Shown here one piece after another: positions 25,614 to 33,637 of a DNA stretch of 64,000 nt. The stretch is from an uncultured Eubacteriales bacterium (lineage in GTDB: Bacteria > Bacillota > Clostridia > Christensenellales > CAG-138). Under the pieces are notes generated by a model. That model was not told the DNA's origin, ran no database searches, and saw only the letters and a program-made list of their open reading frames with translations. The translations under genes and the position numbers were made by a program. The first letter of the stretch is position 1. The number at the start of each line of letters is the position of its first letter. The DNA lies in NCBI GenBank assembly GCA_900540495.1, contig UQGA01000004.1, positions 53,282-117,281 on the forward strand, read 5' to 3'.

Positions 25614-26660
25614 ATGGAAGAGACCGCAACGATGGGCAAGCGCATCGCCGCGCTGCGCAAGCAGGCGGGATTGACACAGGAACAGCTGGCCGAGCAGCTG
25701 GGCGTGACCGCGCAGGCCGTCAGCAAGTGGGAAAACGACGTGTCCTGCCCGGATATCTCGCTGCTGCCGAAGATTTCCCGGATACTGGGCGTCAGCACGG
25801 ACGAGCTGCTGGGCGTGCGCCCGGTGGAGCCGCGAGTGGTGGTCGTGGATACCGATAAGGGGCGCCGGGCGGAGGACGAGGAGGGCAAGCACTCGATCAA
25901 CTGGAACTGGAAATGGGACGGCGGCCTGCGCGGCGGCGTGTTCTGGGGCCTGCTGCTTGCGCTCGTGGGCATGGCGCTGCTGCTCGACCGGCTGGGACTC
26001 TGGCCGCTGGCGGGCAAGCCCACGTTCTGGGGGATCGTCTGGCCGGCCGCGCTGCTCGGGATGAGCATCGCGTGGATTTGCAAGCGGTTCTCCCTCTTCA
26101 ACCTCGCGTTGGCGCTGCTGGGGCTCTATTACCTCCTGTTCAACCTCGGCGCGGTCACCTATGCGTTGAGCTGGAACGTCATCTGGCCGGCCGCGCTCGT
26201 GGTGGTCGGCCTGTCGGTCCTGCTCGACCAGACCTTTCCCCGGTTGTTCAGAAGAAACCGTTTCAGCTTTTCCTGCGGGGACGCCGACAAGCGCAGGCCG
26301 GTGGATGCGTACACCGAGGAGGACGGGTTTGTCCGCATGACGTGCGCGTTTTCGGATGTCAGGCACGAGGCTTCGGGCAACAGGGATTTTATCGGCGGGG
26401 ACATGGACGTTTCCTTCGGCGAGGCAACGCTGGATTTGACCGAATGCGAGCGATTCGCTCCCGGTGCAAAGCTGAAGGTTGACGTTTCGTTCGGCTCTGC
26501 CGTCGTGCTGCTGTCGCGCAACGTGCGCCTTCAGCCGGATCTCGACCGTTCGTTCGGTTCGAGTACTGTCAAGGGTGCGCCGGACGCGGAGGCGCCGTAT
26601 ACCCTTGCCGTCCGGGGAGACGTATCGTTCGGGAACGTCACGTTCCGCTATTGCGACTGA
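25614..26660 (+). CDS. XRE-family regulator fused to a LiaF-like membrane and toast-rack domain
   Basis: The 348-residue product combines an N-terminal XRE helix-turn-helix (about 7-65, with GLTQEQLAEQLGVTAQAVSKWE), a charged linker, four hydrophobic segments (about 105-210), and a C-terminal beta-repeat region with recurring DVSFG, typical of LiaF/YvqF proteins. LiaF-type proteins tune cell-envelope stress responses. The fusion suggests a membrane-tethered one-component regulator. The ATG at 25614 follows GAGGAGG. It is a single gene ending at a bidirectional terminator. Confidence 0.85.
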   Translation: MEETATMGKRIAALRKQAGLTQEQLAEQLGVTAQAVSKWENDVSCPDISLLPKISRILGVSTDELLGVRPVEPRVVVVDTDKGRRAEDEEGKHSINWNWKWDGGLRGGVFWGLLLALVGMALLLDRLGLWPLAGKPTFWGIVWPAALLGMSIAWICKRFSLFNLALALLGLYYLLFNLGAVTYALSWNVIWPAALVVVGLSVLLDQTFPRLFRRNRFSFSCGDADKRRPVDAYTEEDGFVRMTCAFSDVRHEASGNRDFIGGDMDVSFGEATLDLTECERFAPGAKLKVDVSFGSAVVLLSRNVRLQPDLDRSFGSSTVKGAPDAEAPYTLAVRGDVSFGNVTFRYCD

Positions 26661-26776
26661 GAGCGCCTGCCGTTCGAGCCGGTTGGAGCTGCGGCCGCCT
26701 GCGGGCGCGGAGCGCTCGCGGCCCCTTGCCGCCTGCCGGCGTGGCGCCCGGCGGTATGGATTGCAACAACAGAAAA

Positions 26777-26803
26777 GCCGGGGGCGATGCCGCCCCCGGC
26801 TTT
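26777..26803. terminator. Bidirectional terminator between the XRE and EF-G-like genes
   Basis: A ten-base perfect stem (26777-26786 with 26791-26800) closes a four-base loop, with TTT on the plus side and TTTT on the minus side. It sits between two convergent genes. Confidence 0.85.
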
Positions 26804-26815
26804 GTCGCAAAGGGA

Positions 26816-28891
26816 TTATTCGTCCTCTTCCTCTTCGCGCTTGGCCTGCTCGATGATCTTCTGCGCCAGATTGCCCGGCACATCCTCGTAGCGCACAAAC
26901 TCGGACTTGAAGGAACCGCGCGCCTGCGTCATGGAGCGCAGGTCGGTCGCATACTTGAACATCTCGGACAGCGGCGCTTCCGCCACGACCTCCGTCATGC
27001 CGCCGTCCACCGGGTTCATGCCCAGCATGCGGCCGCGGCGGCGGTTCAGGTCGCCGATGATATCGCCCACGTAGTCGGACGGGACGAGGATGTCATAGCG
27101 ATAGATCGGCTCGATCAGCGCCGGCGAAGCCTTGGCGCAGGCGGCCTTGTAGGACAGGCGGGCGGCCGATTTGAACGCGACCTCCTTGGAGTCCACCGGG
27201 TGGTATTTGCCGTCGTAGAGCGTGGCCTTGATGCCGACCATCGGATAGCCGGCCAGCACGCCGTGCAGCATCGCCTCGCGCAGGCCCTTTTCGACCGCGG
27301 GGATGTACTCCTTGGGCACCACGCCGCCCACGATGGCGTTGACGAACTCGAAATCGCTCCCGTCGGGCGTCGGCTCAAAGCGCATCTGCACCACGCCGAA
27401 CTGGCCGCTGCCGCCGGATTGTTTCTTGTGCTTGCCCTCGGCTTCGGCGCTTGAATGGATGGTCTCGCGGTAGGGGATGCGCGGATCGGAGAGCACGGCC
27501 TCCACGTTGGACTTGTTCTTGAGCTTGCTGCACACCACGTCGATGTGCATTTCGCCGAGGCCCTGGATGAGCACGTCGCCCGTCTCGGCGTTCTTTTCGA
27601 TGCCGATGGTCGGGTCCTCCTCGCGGATGCGGTTGAGGCCGGAGATGACCTTATCGTCCTCGCCCTGCTTTTTGGCGGTGACGGCAAGGCTGATGCACGG
27701 GGCCGGGAACTCGATGGCGGGGAAGCGCACCGGGTTGGCCGCGTCGCAGAGCGTGTCGCCGGTGGCGGTGAACTGCAGCTTGGCCAGCGCGCCGATATCG
27801 CCCGCATGCAGCCGGTCGAGCGCGATGGTTTTCTTGCCGCGCATCAGGTACGGCGCGCCGGGCTTTTCCTGCTTTTCGGCGTTGCTGTTGTAGGGCGCAA
27901 GGTTCGCGTCGAGCGAGCCGGCGTAAACCTTGACGATGGAATACTTGCCGAACTGGTCGATGACCGTCTTGAGCACCTGCGCGGCGAACGGGCCGTCCTG
28001 CCGGATCTCGACCTCGGCGCCGCTCCGGACGTCGACGGCCTTCTTGGGCTTGACCTGATCGGCTGCCGGCAGATAGTGCACCAGGTTGTCCAGCAGCGTG
28101 GACACGCCGATGTTGAGCGCGGCGGACACGCAGCACACGGGCGTGACGATGCCCTCGCGCACGCCGACGGACAGGCCCTTGAGGATGTCCTCGCGGGAGA
28201 GCTCGCCGTCCTCAAAATATTTTTCCATCAGCTCCTCGTCGCTCTCGGCGGCGGCCTCGGTCAGCTTTTCAAACAGCTCCTGCGCCTCCGCCGCGAGGCC
28301 GGCGGGGATCTCGGTCTCCTTTTCGCCCTTGCCGTCGAACAGGCGGCCGATCATATGCACGATATCGACATAGCCCTTGAAGGCGCCGCCCTCGATGATC
28401 GGCAGTTGGATGGGTACCACGGAGGGGCCGAATTTTTCGTTCACAGCGGCCATGACCTTTTCAAAGCTGGCGTTCTCGCGGTCGAGCTGGTTGATGACCA
28501 TCATGCGGGCCTTGCCCTGCTTCTGGCACATCGCCATCGCCTTCTCCGCGCCCACGACGGGGCCGGACACCGCACCGACGACGATCAGCGCGCTGTCGGC
28601 CAGTTCCATTGCCGCCGTCACCTCGCCGTAAAAGTCGAAAAAGCCCGGCGCATCGATGACGTTCACCTTGCAGCCCTTCCACTCGAGCGGCGCGAGCGCG
28701 GCGTTGATGGAGATGGTGCGTTTGATCTCCTCCGGGTCAAAGTCGGTGGTCGTCGTGCCGTTCTCGACCTTGCCCAGGCGCTCGAGCAGCCCGGCGTTGA
28801 ACAGCATGGCTTCCGTAAGCGTGGTCTTGCCCTCGCCGCCGTGGCCGAAAACGCCGATGTTGCGGATGTCTTTTGCGGTGTATTCTTTCAT
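26816..28891 (-). CDS. Elongation factor G-like GTPase (EF-G paralogue)
   Basis: The 691-residue protein has the full EF-G domain order. The P-loop is GHGGEGKTTL rather than the GHVDAGKTTL type, G3 is DAPGF, and G4 reads NQLD rather than NKLD. Later segments LGEMHIDVV, GSGQFGVV and GRRRGRMLGM-like RRRGRMLGM match EF-G domains III-V. This fits the second, EF-G2-like group found next to no ribosomal protein genes. Its role is uncertain; some paralogues work only in translocation or recycling. It is transcribed alone. Confidence 0.88.
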   Translation of the reverse strand: MKEYTAKDIRNIGVFGHGGEGKTTLTEAMLFNAGLLERLGKVENGTTTTDFDPEEIKRTISINAALAPLEWKGCKVNVIDAPGFFDFYGEVTAAMELADSALIVVGAVSGPVVGAEKAMAMCQKQGKARMMVINQLDRENASFEKVMAAVNEKFGPSVVPIQLPIIEGGAFKGYVDIVHMIGRLFDGKGEKETEIPAGLAAEAQELFEKLTEAAAESDEELMEKYFEDGELSREDILKGLSVGVREGIVTPVCCVSAALNIGVSTLLDNLVHYLPAADQVKPKKAVDVRSGAEVEIRQDGPFAAQVLKTVIDQFGKYSIVKVYAGSLDANLAPYNSNAEKQEKPGAPYLMRGKKTIALDRLHAGDIGALAKLQFTATGDTLCDAANPVRFPAIEFPAPCISLAVTAKKQGEDDKVISGLNRIREEDPTIGIEKNAETGDVLIQGLGEMHIDVVCSKLKNKSNVEAVLSDPRIPYRETIHSSAEAEGKHKKQSGGSGQFGVVQMRFEPTPDGSDFEFVNAIVGGVVPKEYIPAVEKGLREAMLHGVLAGYPMVGIKATLYDGKYHPVDSKEVAFKSAARLSYKAACAKASPALIEPIYRYDILVPSDYVGDIIGDLNRRRGRMLGMNPVDGGMTEVVAEAPLSEMFKYATDLRSMTQARGSFKSEFVRYEDVPGNLAQKIIEQAKREEEEDE

Positions 28892-28967
28892 TCCGGTACC
28901 CCCTGCATATGGTTGATGCGCATATAAATGGATCCCCTTCGGGCGGGAAAACCCATGATAGCCAACG

Positions 28968-28999
28968 ATTATATTATCAGTTTCGCAGCAAATTGTAAA
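28968..28999 (-). promoter_or_regulatory. Predicted promoter for the EF-G-like gene
   Basis: An AT-rich island holds TTTACA (28999-28994) and two overlapping -10 candidates on the minus strand, GATAAT (28978-28973, spacer 15) and TATAAT (28973-28968, spacer 20). Neither spacing is ideal, so the exact start is unsure. Confidence 0.5.
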
Positions 29000-29055
29000 C
29001 CATCAATTTGAAACATTTGCCCGTTTCCTTTGGCCCGCGGGCCGGGGGACGGTTT

Positions 29056-30312
29056 CTATGCCCCGCCCTCGAGATAGGCGCGTTGCGCGTCGGTCAGCGC
29101 ATCGATGGTCACGCCGAGCGAAAGGAGCTTGAGGCGCGCCACCTCCAGATCGATCTCGCGCGGCACGGCCACAAGACGCGGCGGCAGCGAACGGCCGTGG
29201 AGCGCCAGATGCCGCGCCGACAACGCCTGGATGGCAAAGCTCATGTCCATGATCTCGACCGGGTGCCCGTCGCCCGCGGCGAGGTTGACCAGCCGGCCTT
29301 CGGCCAGCAGATACAGCCAGCGGCCGTCGGCCATGCGGAATCCTTCGATGTTGGGCTTCATCCGCCGCCGCTGGCACGCAAGGCGCTCCAGTGCGCGCAC
29401 GTCCACCTCCACGTCGAAATGACCGGCGTTGCACAGCACGGCGCCGTCCTTCATGCGGGCGAAGGCGTCCTCGCCGATCACGCCGCAGTTGCCGGTGACG
29501 GTGACGAACAGGTCGCCCAGCGCCGCCGCCTCGGCCATTGGCATGACGGAAAATCCGTCCATCACGGCTTCGATGGCGCGCACCGGGTCCACCTCCGTGA
29601 CGATTACCTGCGCGCCGAGCCCGCGCGCGCGCATGGCGACGCCCTTGCCGCACCAGCCGTAGCCGGCGACGACCACGCGCTTGCCCGCAACGATCAGGTT
29701 GGTGGTGCGGTCGATGCCGTCGAACACGGATTGCCCCGTGCCGTAGCGGTTATCGAACAGGTGCTTGCAGTCCGCGTCGTTGACGGCGATCATCGGGAAG
29801 GGCAGCCGTCCCTCCCGCTCGAGCGCGCGCAGGCGGAGCACGCCGGTGGTCGTCTCCTCGCAGCCGCCGATCGTGTGCGCACACAGCGCGGCGTCGCCGG
29901 CGAGCAGCGCCTGCAACAGGTCGCCGCCGTCGTCGATGACGATGTCCGGCGCACAGGCGACGGTGCGCCGGATGTCGGCCGCATAATCCGCCGGTGAAGC
30001 GCCGTAGCGCGCGGACACGCAAAGCCCGCCCGCCGCAAGCGCCGCCGCTACGTCGTCCTGCGTGGAGAGCGGGTTGCTGCCGGTTACGTACATCTCCGCC
30101 CCGCCCGCCGCAAGCGTGCGGCACAGGCAGGCGGTCTTGGCCTCGAGATGGATGGAGAGCGCAATCTTCAGCCCGGCGAACGGCTTTTCCGCGGAAAAGC
30201 GCTCCCGGATGCGCCGCAGCAGCGGCATGTTGCGCCATGCCCATTCGATCTTATCCTCGCCGGCGGGGGCGAGCGCGATATCGTGGATAAGGGATTCGGT
30301 CGTCGCCGTCAT
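29056..30312 (-). CDS. ahcY: Adenosylhomocysteinase
   Basis: The 418-residue enzyme has the SAHH signatures SNPLSTQDDVAAAL, NDADCKHLFDNRYGTGQS, the NAD-binding stretch VVAGYGWCGKGVAMRARG and NAGHFDVE. It splits S-adenosylhomocysteine into adenosine and homocysteine. The ATG at 30312 was chosen because GGAAGGAGCG precedes it; the frame is open further upstream into the protease gene without similarity. It is the last gene of a four-gene operon and follows the S41 protease by five bases. Confidence 0.94.
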   Translation of the reverse strand: MTATTESLIHDIALAPAGEDKIEWAWRNMPLLRRIRERFSAEKPFAGLKIALSIHLEAKTACLCRTLAAGGAEMYVTGSNPLSTQDDVAAALAAGGLCVSARYGASPADYAADIRRTVACAPDIVIDDGGDLLQALLAGDAALCAHTIGGCEETTTGVLRLRALEREGRLPFPMIAVNDADCKHLFDNRYGTGQSVFDGIDRTTNLIVAGKRVVVAGYGWCGKGVAMRARGLGAQVIVTEVDPVRAIEAVMDGFSVMPMAEAAALGDLFVTVTGNCGVIGEDAFARMKDGAVLCNAGHFDVEVDVRALERLACQRRRMKPNIEGFRMADGRWLYLLAEGRLVNLAAGDGHPVEIMDMSFAIQALSARHLALHGRSLPPRLVAVPREIDLEVARLKLLSLGVTIDALTDAQRAYLEGGA

Positions 30313-30317
30313 ATGGC

Positions 30318-31505
30318 TTACGCTCCTTCCGTGAGATAGGCGATGGCGGCGGCGAGCTGGGTATCCTGCTCGCGCGGCAGGCTGTCGAGCGCGAGGTCCC
30401 GGTACGCCTCCGGCAGCTCGACCACCAGATCCGGCGTAATGCCCACGCCGTGGATACATACGTCGTTCGGCGTGAAATAGGCGTCGGTGGTCAGCTTGAC
30501 ATAGCCGCCGTTGGCGGAAAGGCGGAAGTAGGACTGCACGATGCCCTTGCCGAACGTCTGCGTGCCCAGGATGGTGGCGACGCCGTGATCCTGCAACGCC
30601 CCGGAAAGCAGCTCGGAGGCGGAGGCGGAGTTGCCGTTGACCAGCACGACAAGCGGAAGCGCGTACGCCTCGTCATCCTCGGCATAATAGGCCGCCGTCT
30701 GCTCGGTGCGCGACTTGATGCTCACGATCAGGTCGCCCTTTTTGAGGAACAGATCCGCCACGTCCAGCACCTCGTTCAGGCCGCCGCCGGGATTGTCGCG
30801 CAGGTCGAGGACGAGCGACGTGGCGCCGGCGGAGACGAGCGCCGCGAGCGCGTCGCCCGTCTCCTGCACGACATGGCCGTTAAAGCCGAAGATGCGCAGA
30901 TAGCCCACGCCGTCGGAAAGCAGTTCGTACGAGGTGTAGGGGACGTTGACGACGGCCGCCGTCACGGTGACGGTGAAGTCCGCGCCGTCGCGCCGCAACG
31001 CGAGCGTGTCGGCCGAGCCGTCGGTGTGGAACAGGGCGAGCATGTCCTCGAGCGACAGGTTGGCCACCGCCGTACCGTTGACCGACAGGATCAGGTCGCC
31101 CGCCTGCGCGCCGGCCAGCGCCATGGGGCTGCCGTCGTAGACGCGCTGGATGGCGCTGCCCTCGCCGTCCGGTGCGGCGACGACCACGCCGATGCCGCTG
31201 TATTCGCCGGAGATGGATTCCGTATAGGAGGCGTACTGCTCGGCGGTGTAGTACTGCGCGTAATCGTCCCCAATGGAGGCGACCATGCCGCGCAGCGCCG
31301 CGTCGACGAGCGCGTCCTCGCTGCCGACGTTCTGGTCGTAGTAGTAGTAAGCGCGCTCGATGGTATCGGCCATTTGCGCAAGCGGCCGGAGCGCGTCGCC
31401 GGGCAACACGGTGCACAGCAGCGCCGTCACGCTGGACGAGAGCAGCGCCACGACGAGTACAAGCGCGGCGATCAGGGCGCCGCGGCCCCTGCGCGGGCTC
31501 TCCAT
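30318..31505 (-). CDS. S41 family C-terminal processing peptidase
   Basis: The 395-residue protein has one N-terminal membrane helix (about 9-32), a PDZ domain (about 100-180), and the S41 protease core with DLRDNPGG, the serine in NGNSASASE and the lysine in TQTFGKGIVQ, forming the Ser/Lys dyad. It should act outside the membrane, cutting proteins from their C-termini. It lies 12 bases after thrC and just before ahcY. Confidence 0.93.
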   Translation of the reverse strand: MESPRRGRGALIAALVLVVALLSSSVTALLCTVLPGDALRPLAQMADTIERAYYYYDQNVGSEDALVDAALRGMVASIGDDYAQYYTAEQYASYTESISGEYSGIGVVVAAPDGEGSAIQRVYDGSPMALAGAQAGDLILSVNGTAVANLSLEDMLALFHTDGSADTLALRRDGADFTVTVTAAVVNVPYTSYELLSDGVGYLRIFGFNGHVVQETGDALAALVSAGATSLVLDLRDNPGGGLNEVLDVADLFLKKGDLIVSIKSRTEQTAAYYAEDDEAYALPLVVLVNGNSASASELLSGALQDHGVATILGTQTFGKGIVQSYFRLSANGGYVKLTTDAYFTPNDVCIHGVGITPDLVVELPEAYRDLALDSLPREQDTQLAAAIAYLTEGA

Positions 31506-31517
31506 CGGCAGCCCCTT

Positions 31518-32984
31518 TCAGCGGACGGGCGCAATCACGCGCTGCTGCATGTCGGCCAGGTCGCACACGTCGAGATGGCGTTCCGGCCTGCCGAGCAGCT
31601 CGGTGAGGCCCTTCGGCACGGGCGCGCCGGTCAGCGCGAGCAGCCGGTCGGCGTTTTCAAAATCGTCTTTGCCGGGCGTTTCAAACGCGGACAGGACGGC
31701 GGTGGCGAACTTGTACGGGTTGGCGGTGGACAGCAGCACGGTCTGCGTCCCGTCGCCCGTTCGGGCGGCGTAGCGTTCGTAGACGGTCTGCGCCACGGCG
31801 GTGTGCGGGTCCATCAGATAGCCGTCGCGTTCGAACACGCGGCGGATCGTGGCGAGCGTGTCCTCCTCGTCGCACCAGTCGGCGGTGAACACGTCCGACA
31901 GCGCGTCGCGCTGCGCCGCGTCGATCGCATAGGCGCCGGTCTCGGCAAGCGAGTGCATCCAGGCGCGCACGCGCTCCGAATCGCGCCCCGCCAGCTCGAA
32001 CAGGAGCCGTTCGAGGTTGCTTGAGATCAGGATATCGATCGAGCAGCTCATGCTGCGATAAAACGGACGGCGGTCGTTGTAGACGCCGGTGGCGAAAAAG
32101 TCGGCCAGCACGTTGTTGCGGTTCGACGCGCAGATGAGGCGGCGCACCGGCAGGCCCATGCGCTTAGCATAGTATCCGGCGAGGATGTCGCCGAAGTTGC
32201 CGGTGGGCACGCAGAAATTGATTTTTTCGCCCGGGGCGACGCGGCCGTCGCGCCGGAGCGCGGCATAGGCGGTGAAGTAATACACGATCTGCGGCAGCAG
32301 GCGGCCGAAATTGATGGAGTTGGCGCTCGAGAGCCGGTAGCCCAGTGCATCCAGCTCCGCGCGCGCCTCCGGGGAGGCGAAGATGCGCTTGACCCCCGTC
32401 TGCGCGTCGTCAAAGTTGCCGCGCACGGCGCACACGTCCACGTTGTCGCCCTCCTGCGTGACCATCTGCAACCGCTGGGCGCGCGAAACGCCGCCCTCCG
32501 GATAGAAGACGAGCACGCGCGTGCCGGCCACATTGCAAAAGCCGGCCAGCGCCGCCTTGCCCGTGTCGCCCGAGGTGGCCACGAGGATATAGATCTGCCG
32601 GTCCTCCCCGGTGACGGACAGGGCGTTGCGCATCAGGTACGGCAGCATCTGCAGCGCCACGTCCTTGAAGGCCATGGTGGGCCCGTGCCAGAGCTCAAGA
32701 ACGCTTTCGCACGAGCCAAGCGGACGCACGGGAACGACGGCCGGGTCGTTAAAACTTTTGTAGGCGGCGGAGAGCATCTCCCGCAGCGTTTCGGCGGACG
32801 TATCCGTCAGATACGGGGCCATGACCTTCTCCGCAGCCGCTACATAGCCGTCCTGCAGGAGCGATTCGACATCCAACTGTGGAAACGACGCCGGCACGTA
32901 CAGCCCGCCCGAGGGGCAGATGCCCTGCACGATCGCCTGCGCCGCGGAGACGGCGGAGCCGCCTCTGGTGCTTAGGAATTGCAT
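31518..32984 (-). CDS. thrC: Threonine synthase
   Basis: The 488-residue PLP enzyme begins MQFLSTRGG and has the lysine motif HGPTMAFKDVALQ, the phosphate-binding SGDTGKAAL, and VPTGNFGDILAGYYAKRMG. It makes threonine from O-phosphohomoserine. AAAGGA precedes the ATG. It follows the P-loop protein gene by 33 bases and precedes the protease, so its operon is functionally mixed. Confidence 0.95.
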   Translation of the reverse strand: MQFLSTRGGSAVSAAQAIVQGICPSGGLYVPASFPQLDVESLLQDGYVAAAEKVMAPYLTDTSAETLREMLSAAYKSFNDPAVVPVRPLGSCESVLELWHGPTMAFKDVALQMLPYLMRNALSVTGEDRQIYILVATSGDTGKAALAGFCNVAGTRVLVFYPEGGVSRAQRLQMVTQEGDNVDVCAVRGNFDDAQTGVKRIFASPEARAELDALGYRLSSANSINFGRLLPQIVYYFTAYAALRRDGRVAPGEKINFCVPTGNFGDILAGYYAKRMGLPVRRLICASNRNNVLADFFATGVYNDRRPFYRSMSCSIDILISSNLERLLFELAGRDSERVRAWMHSLAETGAYAIDAAQRDALSDVFTADWCDEEDTLATIRRVFERDGYLMDPHTAVAQTVYERYAARTGDGTQTVLLSTANPYKFATAVLSAFETPGKDDFENADRLLALTGAPVPKGLTELLGRPERHLDVCDLADMQQRVIAPVR

Positions 32985-33017
32985 GTTTTGTCTGTCCTTT
33001 ATGTGTTTTTATGGAAT

Positions 33018-33437
33018 TCAGGTGATCTGCAGCACCATGTCCCGCATGAACGGCGGCAGCGATTCGGTGTTTCCGCTGATGCTCAGGATGATGTTGACGC
33101 TCGTGCGCTCGGAGAAGGCGCGCAGATCGTCAAACAGTCCCTCGAGCGAGGCGAGTTCATGGCGCACAAAGTTCAAAAAACCGTCGATGTACACGTATTC
33201 GAGATCGAAGTCCTGCGCGTAGATGCCGCAAAGGAAGCCGTAGAGCATTTTGGGCGATTCAATCCCGTAATCCGCCGCGTTGATGAAACGGATGAAGGAA
33301 TTGAGGTCGAACATGTAACGGTTGTCATCGTCGATAAAGACCACGCTGCCCTTGGCGTCCGCCGCCGTGCGATTGGCGTGCTGCAAGAGCCGTTTCGTTT
33401 TTCCTGTGCCCTTCTCTCCGAAAATGACTCCAATCAA
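33018..33437 (-). CDS. Small P-loop ATP-binding protein, conserved in Clostridia
   Basis: The 139-residue protein has a Walker A motif GEKGTGKT within its first fifteen residues and a Walker B-like YVYIDGF. I did not find a second domain. Similar short proteins are sometimes annotated as PilT-like, which the sequence does not justify. The TTG start at 33437 is supported by CGGAGGA at the right distance and by homology starting there; an upstream in-frame ATG would put the promoter inside the gene. It heads the thrC operon. Confidence 0.75.
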   Translation of the reverse strand: MIGVIFGEKGTGKTKRLLQHANRTAADAKGSVVFIDDDNRYMFDLNSFIRFINAADYGIESPKMLYGFLCGIYAQDFDLEYVYIDGFLNFVRHELASLEGLFDDLRAFSERTSVNIILSISGNTESLPPFMRDMVLQIT

Positions 33438-33461
33438 TGACGTGTTCCTCCGTTTTTTTTT

Positions 33462-33491
33462 ATTATAGCCCGAACCGGCGCGCCTTGACAA
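33462..33491 (-). promoter_or_regulatory. Promoter of the P-loop protein-thrC-protease-ahcY operon
   Basis: On the minus strand TTGTCA (33491-33486), 18 bases and a perfect TATAAT (33467-33462) precede a run of nine As and the CGGAGGA ribosome site. Confidence 0.75.
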
Positions 33492-33600
33492 GCAAAACAG
33501 AAAAAGTTTCGGTTTTTGCCATGGTTCCGCCGGTCTGCCGCCACACCCGATCCCGTTGCGCGGCCTTTTTTGCGGCGGCGCGGGAAATCTTTTCGCGCCC

Positions 33601-33631
33601 TTGTCAACCGCCGGTGGGGATGTGCTATAAT
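33601..33631 (+). promoter_or_regulatory. pcrA promoter, apparently leaderless
   Basis: TTGTCA (33601-33606), a 19-base spacer and a perfect TATAAT (33626-33631) with extended -10 TGC. The expected transcript start (about 33638) is the A of the pcrA ATG, and no ribosome site is seen. Confidence 0.65.
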
Positions 33632-33637
33632 GCTGGC

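Noticed and set aside
29032..29043. Palindrome GGCCCGCGGGCC as the ahcY terminator
   Set aside because: It has no loop and no following T-run on the minus strand.
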